From Saccharospirillum impatiens DSM 12546 (GTDB taxonomy: Bacteria; Pseudomonadota; Gammaproteobacteria; Pseudomonadales; Natronospirillaceae): DNA of 64,000 nt. Below, piece by piece: positions 34,913 through 43,926 of this stretch (position 1 is the stretch's first letter; every line of letters begins with the position of its first letter). Under the pieces are notes generated by a model. It made no database searches. It was given only the letters and a program-made list of their open reading frames with translations, and was not told the DNA's origin. The stretch spans positions 1 to 64,000 of the forward strand of contig NZ_AUIH01000010.1 in assembly GCF_000423605.1 (NCBI RefSeq), read 5' to 3'. Both the position numbers and the translations under genes were made by a program.

Positions 34913-35320
34913 ATGGACAGTTCGACTCTGAATATCTGGGCAATTCTATTGGCCTCACTGGTCGGTTTTGCGGTGGGTGCCCTCTGGTATTCACCACTGC
35001 TGTTTGCCAATGTCTGGATGCGTGAAACCGGGCTGGATGAAGCGAAAATACGTTCGGCCAACATGCCAAAAATTTTCAGCCTGTCGTTTGTGTTTCTATT
35101 CATTATGGCATTTTGCCTCGCAATGTTTTTGAATACCCCCGAGACTCATGCCGGTACCGGAGCCCTGTACGGTTTTCTGACCGGATTTGGCTGGTTGTTG
35201 TTTGCTTTTGCTGTTACCGGATTATTCGAGCAACGCAGTTGGCGCTACATCCTGATTCACGGTGGCTACTGGACGGTCGTATTTACGTTGATGGGGCTGA
35301 TTCTCGGAGCCTGGCGCTGA
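34913..35320 (+). CDS. DUF1761 membrane protein
   Basis: 135 residues from ATG 34913, GGAGA upstream. Four membrane helices; ILLASLVGFAVGALWYSPLLFANVWM at the start and HGGYWTVVFTLMGLILGAW at the end are typical of DUF1761. Function unknown. Confidence 0.85.
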   Translation: MDSSTLNIWAILLASLVGFAVGALWYSPLLFANVWMRETGLDEAKIRSANMPKIFSLSFVFLFIMAFCLAMFLNTPETHAGTGALYGFLTGFGWLLFAFAVTGLFEQRSWRYILIHGGYWTVVFTLMGLILGAWR

Positions 35321-35407
35321 CCACTACTGCAACGCACCGTATTGATGCATTACCGGATTGGCCAGAGTAGACTTCCGGTTCATTTTTGAACCCTTGTCAG
35401 TGAACTC

Positions 35408-36388
35408 ATGACGTTTGCTATTTCCCAGGCGGGTGTTTCCCGACAAAAACTCACCGGGCTAGGCTTGGCCTTGCTGTCTGCGCTGGCCTTTGGCGGGTCG
35501 GGTGCCTTTGCCAAGCCGCTGATGGTGGCCGGAATGTCCCCGTTGCACGTTACCTGGTTGCGCTTGCTGGGCATGGTACTGATTCTGCTGCCAGTGGCCT
35601 GGTATTACCGGAGACTGCTGCGCACCCAGTGGCGGTTGTTGATTGCCTATGGTGTCTTTCCGATTGCCGGTGTTCAGGCTTTGTATTTTGGGGCTGTCTC
35701 ACGCATTCCGGTCGCGATTGCCTTGCTGATCGAATTTCTCGGGCCGGTGCTGGTGCTGCTGTGGGTGAGCCTGGTGCGGCGGCAGCCTGTGGCTGGTTCA
35801 GCCATTCTGGGTGTGGCACTGGCGGTACTTGGTTTGGCCGGTTTGCTCGAAGTCTGGGACGGACTGGTGCTCGACCCCCTCGGGTTGTTACTCGCTGCCG
35901 GTGCTGCCGTTGGTCAGGCCTCGTTCTTTCTATTATCCGACGCGGCTCAGGACGATGTTGAGCCACTGGCGCTGATCGCTATCGGTGGTGTCGTCGGGTT
36001 TCTAGCTTTGTCGCTGATCGCCCAGCCCTGGGCCTTACCCTGGTCGATACTGGCGGGCGACATCACCATCGCCGGCATGCAAACCTCGGCCATGGTGTCG
36101 GTGGTGTGGTTGGGGCTCGTTGCGACTGCTTTGGCTTATGTGACGGGCGTGGCTGCGATTCGAAGGCTGTCACCGCCTGTTGCCGGTGGCGTGGCCTATC
36201 TGGAGGTGGTAACCGCCATTGTGCTGGCCTGGTTGTTGTTGGGTGAAGCACTGTCGTCGGTACAGCTTGTCGGGGCGCTTGTCGTCATTGCCGGGGCTTA
36301 TTTGGCACAGCGGGCCACTCCTACGGAAAGCCCGCATCCGGAAATCACATTAGAAACCAGTGAGGAAGCGCCCGTTCAGCTTCGCTGA
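35408..36388 (+). CDS. EamA/DMT family transporter
   Basis: 326 residues with ten membrane helices in two EamA repeats (GLALLSALAFGGSGAFAKPLM and the second from about residue 160). EamA proteins export amino acids or metabolites; it resembles RhtA-type carriers, but the substrate is not deducible. The acidic tail (ESPHPEITLETSEEAPVQ) is cytosolic. The stop codon lies inside a strong hairpin. Confidence 0.88.
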   Translation: MTFAISQAGVSRQKLTGLGLALLSALAFGGSGAFAKPLMVAGMSPLHVTWLRLLGMVLILLPVAWYYRRLLRTQWRLLIAYGVFPIAGVQALYFGAVSRIPVAIALLIEFLGPVLVLLWVSLVRRQPVAGSAILGVALAVLGLAGLLEVWDGLVLDPLGLLLAAGAAVGQASFFLLSDAAQDDVEPLALIAIGGVVGFLALSLIAQPWALPWSILAGDITIAGMQTSAMVSVVWLGLVATALAYVTGVAAIRRLSPPVAGGVAYLEVVTAIVLAWLLLGEALSSVQLVGALVVIAGAYLAQRATPTESPHPEITLETSEEAPVQLR

Positions 36389-36393
36389 ACGGG
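36371..36393 (+). terminator. Hairpin over the EamA stop codon
   Basis: CCCGTTCAGC, loop TTC, GCTGAACGGG: a perfect 10-bp stem that contains the stop codon. It lacks a T-run, so it may terminate weakly or protect the 3' end. Confidence 0.5.
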
Positions 36394-36413
36394 CTGTACG
36401 GTGGCAGGCGTCC

Positions 36414-36526
36414 GTGCCAGCCACCGGGTAAGCCGATCCGGGGTCGGCGTAAACCCGTCCATGGGGCCTAGACTGCAGCATCCATGCTGCAGACTTCCCC
36501 GGATCAGCTTACCCGGTAGCCAGCAC
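36414..36526 (+). repeat. Structured palindromic element, copy 4 (113 bp)
   Basis: Arms 36414-36443 and 36497-36526 pair at 26 of 30 positions; the variable part TAAGCCGA is matched by TCAGCTTA with one mismatch. Core CCATGGGGCCTAGA, then hairpin CTGCAGCAT/ATGCTGCAG at 36473-36492. It lies between EamA and the lactate-dehydrogenase-like gene, ending 62 bp before the latter. Confidence 0.9.
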
Positions 36527-36588
36527 TCAATGCATTGCAATAAGTGAAGTCCGAGCTGTGTAAAGCATGAGATAAGGAAGTGAATTGA

Positions 36589-37755
36589 ATGACAAAACCC
36601 TGTGACGTTTTCGATTACCAGCGTCTGGCCCGTCGCCGTGTGCCGCGTATGTTTTACGACTATGCGGACTCCGGTTCCTGGACGGAATCAACCTACCGGG
36701 CTAATGCCTCGGATTTTGACCGGCTGAAATTTCGCCAGCGCGTGGCTGTTGATATGAGTGACCGTAATCTGGAAACCTCCATGGTCGGTCAACCGGTTTC
36801 CATGCCTTTGGCGCTGGCACCCACCGGTCTTACCGGTTTGCAATGGGCCGATGGTGAAATTCACGCCGCCCGGGCCGCCGAAAAAGCGGGGGTACCCTTT
36901 ACTTTGTCGACCATGAGCATTTGTTCGATTGAAGATGTTGCCGCTCATACGAGCAAGCCATTCTGGTTCCAGTTGTATGTGATGCGTGACCGGGATTTTA
37001 TTGGTCGGCTGATTGATCGGGCCAAAGCGGCCGGTTGCAGTGCCCTGGTGGTGACGCTGGATTTGCAGATCCTTGGTCAGCGCCACAAAGATGTTCGCAA
37101 TGGGCTCAGTGCGCCACCTTCGTTCAGCCTTAACAGTTTGCTGCAAATCATGGCTCGCCCCGCCTGGGCGATGCGCATGCTGGGCACCAAGCGCCGGGGT
37201 TTCGGAAATGTGATTGGCCACGTCAAAGGTATTGAGAACATGACGTCGCTGTCGGAGTGGTCGGCCAAACAGTTGGACCCAAAACTGTCCTGGGACGACA
37301 TTGCCTGGATCAGGGAACGCTGGGGTGGGCCCATGATTCTTAAGGGTATCATGGACCCGGAAGATGCGAAGTTGGCGGCGAAAACCGGAGCCGATGCCAT
37401 CATTGTGTCCAATCATGGTGGACGTCAACTTGACGGAGCGCCTTCCAGTATTGAGGTTCTTCCTGCGATTCTGGATGCCGTTGGTGACGATCTGGAAGTG
37501 CACATTGACGGTGGCATTCGGACTGGCCAGGCTATCTTGAAGGCCCTATGCCTGGGTGCCAAGTCGACTTATATTGGTCGGCCGTTTTTATACGGACTGG
37601 GGGCCGCGGGCGAGGCTGGCGTCACCGACGTACTGCGTATTCTCAGAAATGAACTGGATGTCAGTATGGCGCTGTGTGGCGAACGTGATATTCATCATGT
37701 CGGGCGACACAATCTATACAACCCGGAAGTGTTTGAAGGTAATAAGTGGCGTTAA
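36589..37755 (+). CDS. FMN-dependent alpha-hydroxy acid dehydrogenase (LldD-like)
   Basis: 388 residues, ATG 36589 with AAGGAAG upstream. TIM-barrel flavoenzyme of the L-lactate dehydrogenase/glycolate oxidase family: PLALAPTGLTGL, FWFQLYV, VVTLDLQILGQRHKD, the catalytic histidine in SNHGGRQLDGAPSS, and HIDGGIRTGQAIL for the FMN phosphate. It should oxidise L-lactate or a related hydroxy acid and pass electrons to quinone. No lactate permease or regulator adjoins it. The 3' end overlaps the convergent TSUP gene by 4 bp. Confidence 0.92.
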   Translation: MTKPCDVFDYQRLARRRVPRMFYDYADSGSWTESTYRANASDFDRLKFRQRVAVDMSDRNLETSMVGQPVSMPLALAPTGLTGLQWADGEIHAARAAEKAGVPFTLSTMSICSIEDVAAHTSKPFWFQLYVMRDRDFIGRLIDRAKAAGCSALVVTLDLQILGQRHKDVRNGLSAPPSFSLNSLLQIMARPAWAMRMLGTKRRGFGNVIGHVKGIENMTSLSEWSAKQLDPKLSWDDIAWIRERWGGPMILKGIMDPEDAKLAAKTGADAIIVSNHGGRQLDGAPSSIEVLPAILDAVGDDLEVHIDGGIRTGQAILKALCLGAKSTYIGRPFLYGLGAAGEAGVTDVLRILRNELDVSMALCGERDIHHVGRHNLYNPEVFEGNKWR

Positions 37756-38510
37756 CCAATTACGCCTAGGTATAGCAACCGAACGGCCATAATGGTCAGC
37801 ACCACTTTCAGGATGGGTTGCACCTGCTCGGCGGACAGGCGTTCCAGAAAAACCCGGCCGGTCAGGGTGCCGAGGTAACCGGTAAACAGCATCAGGGCGA
37901 TCATCAGATACCAGTCAGAAAACACAAAGCCGAAGAAACCAAAGAACACCACTTTCAACAATTGCTGGCCGCTGATCAGCGCGGCCATCGTTCCGACCAG
38001 GGCGGTACGTTCGGTAAACATCGGTTTGATCGCAGCAAAAACAAGGGGTGCAACACCGCCCACAATCATACTGATGAAGGAGGTCACACCGCCGAGCATT
38101 GATATGAATTTCTTACCGGTAGGCAATGTGATGGGTGGCAACCAGGCGGTGTATAGAATGAAAACCCCCATGGCTATTTGCAGGCCGGCCGCAGGCATTT
38201 GGGTAGATGCCCCTGCACCAATGACTGAGCCGATCAGGCTACCGATCGAGAACCACAGCACCAGGCGCCAGTCGACAAAGCGAAACAGTGTGGTTAACCG
38301 CCCCAGGTTTGAGCCAAATTGAACCACCCCGTGAAGAGGAATGACGGCGCTGGCAGGCAGCAGGTTGGCCATTATGGCCAGCAGGGTTACGCCGCCACCA
38401 ATGCCCAGAGCCGCGGTTATGGCTGACGTCATGTAGCTGACCAGAACCAGACTCCAGAATGCCAGGTTGTTCAGTGAGTCGGGCATCCATTGGCTCAGTA
38501 AAGCAAGCAT
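37752..38510 (-). CDS. TauE/SafE (TSUP) family permease
   Basis: 252 residues with seven to eight helices and the TSUP repeat motif (TSAITAALGIGGGVTLLAIMANLLP; second repeat MLGGVTSFISMIVGGVAPLV). The family exports sulfite, sulfoacetate or related anions. Substrate unknown. It overlaps the convergent lactate-dehydrogenase-like gene by 4 bp at the stop codons. Confidence 0.87.
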   Translation of the reverse strand: MLALLSQWMPDSLNNLAFWSLVLVSYMTSAITAALGIGGGVTLLAIMANLLPASAVIPLHGVVQFGSNLGRLTTLFRFVDWRLVLWFSIGSLIGSVIGAGASTQMPAAGLQIAMGVFILYTAWLPPITLPTGKKFISMLGGVTSFISMIVGGVAPLVFAAIKPMFTERTALVGTMAALISGQQLLKVVFFGFFGFVFSDWYLMIALMLFTGYLGTLTGRVFLERLSAEQVQPILKVVLTIMAVRLLYLGVIG

Positions 38511-38559
38511 GATTCACACTCCGGTCGCGATGAGGGGAATCAGTTTAACCCGGTTGGCG

Positions 38560-39090
38560 TTACTTTATGTGCGCCAGTGCGTTCCGGAATTGAGGGTGTT
38601 CGGCATTGCCGAGCCATTCAAAGGCGACCATCTCCGTCGACACAATATCGGCCCCTTGCTGGCGCAATCTCTGCAGTGCCAACTCGCGGTTTCCCGGCTG
38701 GCGAGCGCCAACGGCATCTGCTACTACCCAAACCCGAAAGCCTGCATCCAGTAAGCCCATTGCCGTTTGTAGCACACAGATGTGCGCTTCACAGCCACCG
38801 ATGATGATTTGGGTGCGGTGGTCCTCAATGGCGTTGAGCAGACCGCTTTCGCACGCATCAAATGTAGACTTGTGCAGGGTTTGCTGACAATGCTGATAGA
38901 ACCGGTCATCGTTGGGCCCCAGTTTTTCGGGTGTTTGCTCCGTCCCGATAATGGGGATGTCCAGCAGTCCCGCAATACTGGCCAGGGTCAAGGCCCGTTC
39001 AGCAACGGAGTCTGCATTGTCGATGGCGGGCATCAGTCGTTTCTGGAAATCAACCAGCACCAGGGTGGATTTGGCGGCAGACATCAACAT
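38560..39090 (-). CDS. Isochorismatase-family cysteine hydrolase
   Basis: 176 residues, ATG 39090 preceded by GAGGAG. The cysteine-hydrolase triad is visible: aspartate in VLVDFQKRL, lysine in LHKSTF and cysteine in GGCEAHICVLQTA. The YcaC-like subgroup has no firm substrate. Single gene in the minus direction, 49 bp before the TSUP start. Confidence 0.88.
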   Translation of the reverse strand: MLMSAAKSTLVLVDFQKRLMPAIDNADSVAERALTLASIAGLLDIPIIGTEQTPEKLGPNDDRFYQHCQQTLHKSTFDACESGLLNAIEDHRTQIIIGGCEAHICVLQTAMGLLDAGFRVWVVADAVGARQPGNRELALQRLRQQGADIVSTEMVAFEWLGNAEHPQFRNALAHIK

Positions 39091-39200
39091 TGCGAGGCTC
39101 CTCAGGCTTGGGTAATTGATAGTAAAGCCGGTTTTCCCGATAGAGCAATATCGGCAGAGCTCGCCAGCCTGAAAAAGTCAGGCTTCCTGGTACCCCCTGC

Positions 39201-39962
39201 TTACACCAGCAAATACCCGCCATCCACATTCACCACACTGCCGGTGGTATAGCCACTGGCATCGCTCGCCCAATAGACAACCTGGCCCGTCATTTCTTCC
39301 GGCTCGGCGGCACGACCCATCGGAATGTGTGGCAGCACCTGTTTCATCATTTCGGGGTTGTCGGTAATGGCGCTGGCGAATTTGGTTTTGGTGAGCCCGG
39401 GCAGTAGGCAGTTCACTCGAATCTTGTGTTTGGCCCACTCTTTGGCGTGGGTTTTGGTCATGGCAATGACCGCTGATTTGGTGATTGAGTAGACGCCCTG
39501 AAAGTCACCCGGAATGACACCGTTGACCGACGCAATGTTAATGATGCTACCGCCGGTTTTTTTCATCGACTGGCCGACCAGGTTGGTCATGTAGAAATAG
39601 CCGCGAATGTTCACATCCAGCGTTTTGTTAAAGGCATCCAGCGGGGTCTGGTCAATGGGGCCGAAATAAGGGTTTGCCGCCGCGTTGTTCACCAGAATGT
39701 CGATGTGTCCGTGTTGCTCCAGCAGCATTTGTACGGTCATTTCCATGGCGTGCAAATCACCGATATGACAGGCCGCGGCCTCGCCTTTTCCGCCGTTGGC
39801 GCGAATCTGTTCCACCACTTCGGCACAGGCTTCAGCCTTGCGACTGGTGACAATAACATAGGCACCCTGATCCGCCAGTGCATGGGCAATGGCGGCACCG
39901 ATGCCTTTGCTGGCTCCGGTGATCAGCGCGATTTTTCCGGTCAGGTCGAAGGGGTTGGCCAT
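39201..39962 (-). CDS. SDR family oxidoreductase
   Basis: 253 residues from ATG 39962 (MANPFDLTGK), which has AAAGGAG 7 nt upstream. ITGASKGIG, NNAAANPYFG, the serine in INIASVNG and YSITKSAV (YxxxK) show a classical SDR; VNVDGGYLL ends it. Fits enzymes acting on beta-hydroxyacyl or ring substrates. Likely belongs with the acyl-CoA cluster just upstream, but is separated from it by 61 bp. Confidence 0.9.
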   Translation of the reverse strand: MANPFDLTGKIALITGASKGIGAAIAHALADQGAYVIVTSRKAEACAEVVEQIRANGGKGEAAACHIGDLHAMEMTVQMLLEQHGHIDILVNNAAANPYFGPIDQTPLDAFNKTLDVNIRGYFYMTNLVGQSMKKTGGSIINIASVNGVIPGDFQGVYSITKSAVIAMTKTHAKEWAKHKIRVNCLLPGLTKTKFASAITDNPEMMKQVLPHIPMGRAAEPEEMTGQVVYWASDASGYTTGSVVNVDGGYLLV

Positions 39963-40023
39963 AATGACTCCTTTGTTATTGATGTGAGTGTTATTCGAGT
40001 AAGTGTTCATTGAACGAGTGATA

Positions 40024-40698
40024 TCAGTGAAAGGTTAGCCAGTCGGGCTGGTCCATAAAGTGCTGAACCTGGTTGATACCCTGCATGCGCCATTGGCCAC
40101 GTTGTGGCCTTAATGTGGTGACCGATGCATTGTGCAAGCCCAGGTTAATGCGCATCGCCGCCGCTGCATCCAGCTTCAAGGCCTGGCTGATCAGCGCGGA
40201 AATAACACCGCCAGAGGTAAACACCCAATGGGTTTTTTCCGCATCCAGTTCAGCCAGTGCGGCGGCGGTTCGCGCGTTGAAGTCGGTCCAGCTTTCGGTG
40301 TAGTGCTCATGGGTGCCACCATCGATCCAGCGTTCCAGGGCACCCCGAAAAACCGATAAAAACGCCCGGCCGGGGTGATCTTCCCGACTCAGGTCTTGCT
40401 GCATTTTTACCGGGTCTTCCCACTCAGGCCGGTGTTGGCGAACGATGTCGAGAAAGTCGAATTCGTTCCATCGGGCATCGGCATTGGAGGTACTTGCTTC
40501 GACCATATGCCCGCTAAACAGCTGTTCACTCTGGCGTTGCCGGGTCAGTGTGCCTGAGTGGAGTGCAGCCGCTTTCCAGCTAGGCCGATAGAACTTCGCC
40601 AGATGAAGAATTTGTTGTTGCCCCAGGTCACTGAGCGAATCGTAATTGAGCAAATTGCTCGATGCCTGCCCGTGTCGAACCAGATAAACCGTGGCCAT
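40024..40698 (-). CDS. Histidine phosphatase family protein
   Basis: 224 residues from ATG 40698 (MATVYLVRHGQASSN). The RHG catalytic motif lies at the N-terminus, and the second histidine in VFTSGGVISAL has been replaced by a serine-glycine pattern, so the usual GH motif is not plain. Distant member of the phosphoglycerate mutase-like fold. The start overlaps the stop of the phosphotransferase gene by 1 base (TGATG), so it is the last gene of the four-gene operon. Confidence 0.82.
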   Translation of the reverse strand: MATVYLVRHGQASSNLLNYDSLSDLGQQQILHLAKFYRPSWKAAALHSGTLTRQRQSEQLFSGHMVEASTSNADARWNEFDFLDIVRQHRPEWEDPVKMQQDLSREDHPGRAFLSVFRGALERWIDGGTHEHYTESWTDFNARTAAALAELDAEKTHWVFTSGGVISALISQALKLDAAAAMRINLGLHNASVTTLRPQRGQWRMQGINQVQHFMDQPDWLTFH

Positions 40699-41741
40699 CA
40701 GACGATCAACCCGGCGCAACGCTGGTGCAAGTGCGCCACCACCTGGCCAAAGCCCGCGAAGCGTTTGTCGGTCGTTTGGCCCTGATAAAAACGCGCGTAA
40801 ATTTGCTGCAGAATACCGGCCAGTCGGAACAGACCAAAGACTTCGTAGAACCGGAAGTCCACCTCAGCGATGTCACGAGCCTTGCAATAGGCGCTGACCA
40901 GTTCAGCCCGCGTCATCATGCCCGGCAAGTGTGTTGGTTGCGGACGAATGGCCAGCATGGCCGGGTGATCGTCGGCTTCAACCCAGTAAGCCAGGGCAGT
41001 GCCCAGATCCATCAGTGGGTCGCCCAGAGTCGCCAGTTCCCAGTCGAGCACGCCACGAGCGGCGAAAGTCTCCGGGTCCAGAACCAGGTTGTCGAAACGG
41101 TAGTCGTTGTGAATCAGGCAGGCGGGCTGATCGGCCGGTTGATGCTGCGTCAGCCAGTGGCCGATGTCGTCAAAGGCGGGTACGTCCGGTGACTGCGCCC
41201 GGCTCAGGCGGTCGGTCCAGCTGCTTACCTGGCGGGCGATGTAACCTTCGCCTTTGCCCAGGTGCGATAGGCCTGCTTCGTTGACATCAATGCCGTGCAG
41301 TTCGGCCAGCCCGTCGACGAACACCTGGCACAAACGCTGGCATTGCCCGGCTGATAGGTCCATGGGCGGGGTGCGACGCAGAATCAGGCCCCGCTGTTCT
41401 TTCATCAGGTAGTAGTCGCAGCCGAGCGTGGGCGATCCGCTCACGATCATCACCACCTCCGGCGCCTTCGGGTAATGCGGTTGAATGGCCTGCATCAATT
41501 CGGCTTCGCGCACCATATTGTGCGCGCCTTTGGGCAAGGGGCCGGGCGGCGGGCGGCGCAAAATCAGTGACTGGTCCGGGTAACTCAGCCGGTAGGTGAG
41601 GTTGGAGGCGCCTCCCGGGAACTGGGTTATCTCCGGCGTGCCAGTCAACGACGGCAGATGCTGCTTCAGTTCCTGATCCAGCGCTTCAACTGGCAGTGTT
41701 TCGCCTTTACGCATGGCAATGGTCGGGTCGGTCTGGCTCAT
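40698..41741 (-). CDS. Phosphotransferase, ACAD10/11-type (APH fold)
   Basis: 347 residues. Kinase-like fold with FPGGASNLTYRLSY, the ATP-lysine region LILRRPPPGPLPKGAHNM, the catalytic loop LIHNDYRFDNLVLD and metal-binding VLDWELATLGDP. Bacterial homologues accompany acyl-CoA dehydrogenases and are thought to phosphorylate hydroxyacyl-CoA substrates, as the human ACAD10/11 kinase domains do for 4-hydroxy acids. Its start overlaps the SDR stop by 4 bp. Confidence 0.9.
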   Translation of the reverse strand: MSQTDPTIAMRKGETLPVEALDQELKQHLPSLTGTPEITQFPGGASNLTYRLSYPDQSLILRRPPPGPLPKGAHNMVREAELMQAIQPHYPKAPEVVMIVSGSPTLGCDYYLMKEQRGLILRRTPPMDLSAGQCQRLCQVFVDGLAELHGIDVNEAGLSHLGKGEGYIARQVSSWTDRLSRAQSPDVPAFDDIGHWLTQHQPADQPACLIHNDYRFDNLVLDPETFAARGVLDWELATLGDPLMDLGTALAYWVEADDHPAMLAIRPQPTHLPGMMTRAELVSAYCKARDIAEVDFRFYEVFGLFRLAGILQQIYARFYQGQTTDKRFAGFGQVVAHLHQRCAGLIV

Positions 41742-42577
41742 TGCGAGGCTCCTGTATCCGGGCGGGTTGCCGTTTTGTCGGGCCTGGGTTGCTGGCGCAT
41801 CATCAGGCTGTGCAATGCCCGGTAGGACAACCGTTTCAGGTACCAGAACCAGCGTTCCCGACCGTGCGGCAGTATCAGGAATTGCCCGCGGTCCGCGCTG
41901 CGTACGATGATCCGGGCGACCTGGTCGGCACTGAGTTTGCCTCGGGCCATGAGTTTCTCAACCGATGCGCGGGCTTTGCCTTCTTGCGGTGGAATGCTGT
42001 CGGTCAGGTTGGTTTTAAAAAATGCCGGGCAGGCCACGCTGACACCAATGCCACTGTGGTGCAGTTCCTTGTGCAGGGTTTCCGATACTGAAACCAGCGC
42101 CGCTTTGCTCGCGCTGTAAGCTGCCATGTGACTGGCTGACAACAAACCCGCCATCGAGGCCGTGTTCACAATGCTGGCCTTGGGTGAGGCTTCCAATAAC
42201 GGCAGCAGTAACCGGGTTAACCGCACCGGCGCGAACAGGTTAATGCCAAACACCGCCTCCCAGTTGGCGTCGGTCTGGTGTTTTAGTTTGCCGATGCTAC
42301 CGGCAATACCCGCATTATTATAAAGCCGTGTGACGGCGGGGGTGATCGTTCGAATACGTTTCACCAGGGCTTCGCATTGCTGTGCATCGGTCAGGTCACA
42401 GGCAATGAACTGAGCCTCACCACCCAGTGACTCGGCGCTTGCGTTACCCTGCTGCGCATCCCGATCGACCAGTATCACCCGGTCGCCTTGTGCGGCATGA
42501 ACCTTAGCCAGGGCATACCCGAGACCATTGGCACCACCGGTGATCACAACGGTAGAGGGGGCGTTTGAGGTCGGCAT
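41738..42577 (-). CDS. SDR family oxidoreductase in the acyl-CoA operon
   Basis: 279 residues. ITGGANGLGYALA, NNAGIAG, YSASKAALVSVSE (YxxxK) and VACPAFFKTNL. The basic C-terminal tail (WFWYLKRLSYRALHSLMM) may touch membranes. Overlaps the acyl-CoA dehydrogenase stop by one base and the phosphotransferase start by 4 bp. Confidence 0.9.
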   Translation of the reverse strand: MPTSNAPSTVVITGGANGLGYALAKVHAAQGDRVILVDRDAQQGNASAESLGGEAQFIACDLTDAQQCEALVKRIRTITPAVTRLYNNAGIAGSIGKLKHQTDANWEAVFGINLFAPVRLTRLLLPLLEASPKASIVNTASMAGLLSASHMAAYSASKAALVSVSETLHKELHHSGIGVSVACPAFFKTNLTDSIPPQEGKARASVEKLMARGKLSADQVARIIVRSADRGQFLILPHGRERWFWYLKRLSYRALHSLMMRQQPRPDKTATRPDTGASQ

Positions 42578-43818
42578 CAGGTTTTGGCTCCGTAGCGTTT
42601 CAGTTCAAGTTTGGCGATGGTGGCACGGTGTACTTCGTCAGGTCCGTCGGCCAGACGCAACACGCGCCCGCCCGCCCAGAATTCAGCCAGTGGCAAGGCG
42701 TCATCAACGCCGGCGCCCCCATGCATCTGAATGGCGTCGTCGGCCACGCTTTGCATCAGGTTAGCGGCAACCACTTTAATTTGCGCGACTTCCGACAAGG
42801 CACTGCGCACGCCTTGCCGATCGATCAGCTTGGCCGTGTGCAAACACAGCAACCGCGCCTGGTTGATCGCCATTCTGTGGTTGGCAATGCGCTCCCGGTT
42901 CCCGCCAAGGTCAACCAGCGGCTTGCCGAAGGCCTGGCGCGACAAGCCGCGTTCGATCATCAGTTGCAGCAACCGCTCAGCGGCTCCAATGGCACGCATG
43001 GCATGGTGAATACGCCCGGGTCCGAGTCGGCCCTGGGCGATTTCAAAGCCGCGCCCTTCGCCTGCGATCAGGGCGCTTTTGGGCAGGCGCACGTTATCGA
43101 ACCGCACCACGCCATGGCCGTAGGGCTTGTGCTCATTGCCGAACACACTGAGCAATCGATCGACGGATACGCCTTTAGTGTGGCGGGGTACGAGCACCAT
43201 CGAATGCTGTTGATGACGTGGTGCCGTCGCGCTGCTGCGCCCCATAAAAATCAGCATCTCGCAGTTTGGGTGACCGGCTCCCGTGCTCCACCACTTGGTG
43301 CCGTTCAACACCACGTCATCGCCTTCGACCTCGGCTGTCGCTTCCATATTGGTGGCATCGGACGACGCCACGTCAGGCTCGGTCATGCAAAACGCAGAGC
43401 GAATCTCACCTTTAAGCAACGGCAATAACCACTGCTGTTGCTGTTCGGCACTGGCGTAATGCAGCAACACTTCCATATTGCCGGTGTCCGGTGCATTGCA
43501 GTTGAACACCTCGGGTGCCAGCAAGCTGCGACCCATGGCTTCCGCCATAAAGGCGTATTCATAATTGCTGAACCCCTGAGTCGGCACGCCCGGATCACCC
43601 GGCAAACCGTGAGTGCCTGGCGGCAGGAAGAGATTCCACAAATCGGCTTCACGATTGCGGGTTTTCAGAGCCTCGATCTCGGGCATCAGCTCCCAACCCC
43701 GGTTCGGGTTTTTCATCGCCTCGGCAAAAGGGCTCTCAAGCGGGATGATGTCGTTTTCAACGCAAGCGGTTACCCGGGCAAGAGTGTCTTCGGCGTGTTT
43801 GGACAGGTCGTACACCAT
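42577..43818 (-). CDS. Acyl-CoA dehydrogenase (ACAD10/11-like)
   Basis: 413 residues from ATG 43818 (MVYDLSKHAEDTLARV). FAD-binding FCMTEPDVASSDATNM and NGTKWWSTGAGHPNC; MHGGAGVDDALPLAEFWAGGR near the C-terminus and LADGPDEVHRATIA as in ACAD11-type enzymes. Oxidises acyl-CoA esters with electrons passed to ETF. First gene of a four-gene minus-strand operon (dehydrogenase, SDR, phosphotransferase, phosphatase), divergent from a LysR gene. Confidence 0.92.
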   Translation of the reverse strand: MVYDLSKHAEDTLARVTACVENDIIPLESPFAEAMKNPNRGWELMPEIEALKTRNREADLWNLFLPPGTHGLPGDPGVPTQGFSNYEYAFMAEAMGRSLLAPEVFNCNAPDTGNMEVLLHYASAEQQQQWLLPLLKGEIRSAFCMTEPDVASSDATNMEATAEVEGDDVVLNGTKWWSTGAGHPNCEMLIFMGRSSATAPRHQQHSMVLVPRHTKGVSVDRLLSVFGNEHKPYGHGVVRFDNVRLPKSALIAGEGRGFEIAQGRLGPGRIHHAMRAIGAAERLLQLMIERGLSRQAFGKPLVDLGGNRERIANHRMAINQARLLCLHTAKLIDRQGVRSALSEVAQIKVVAANLMQSVADDAIQMHGGAGVDDALPLAEFWAGGRVLRLADGPDEVHRATIAKLELKRYGAKT

Positions 43819-43926
43819 GGGCGTTTCCAACTGAGGTAAAGAGTCTGGTTGCAGTCTAGCCAATGGCAACGTATAAAAAGAATGAATTCTTTGAATCACA
43901 TTCCATTAGATAAATGAATACTACCC

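Noticed and set aside
18059..36526. Palindromic elements as integron attC sites or CRISPR repeats
   Set aside because: No GTTRRRY core sites, no integrase gene, no spacers of regular length; copies lie thousands of bases apart.
43819..43926. LysR binding site in the divergent region
   Set aside because: Several ATTC/GAAT halves exist, but no symmetric T-N11-A arrangement could be fixed.
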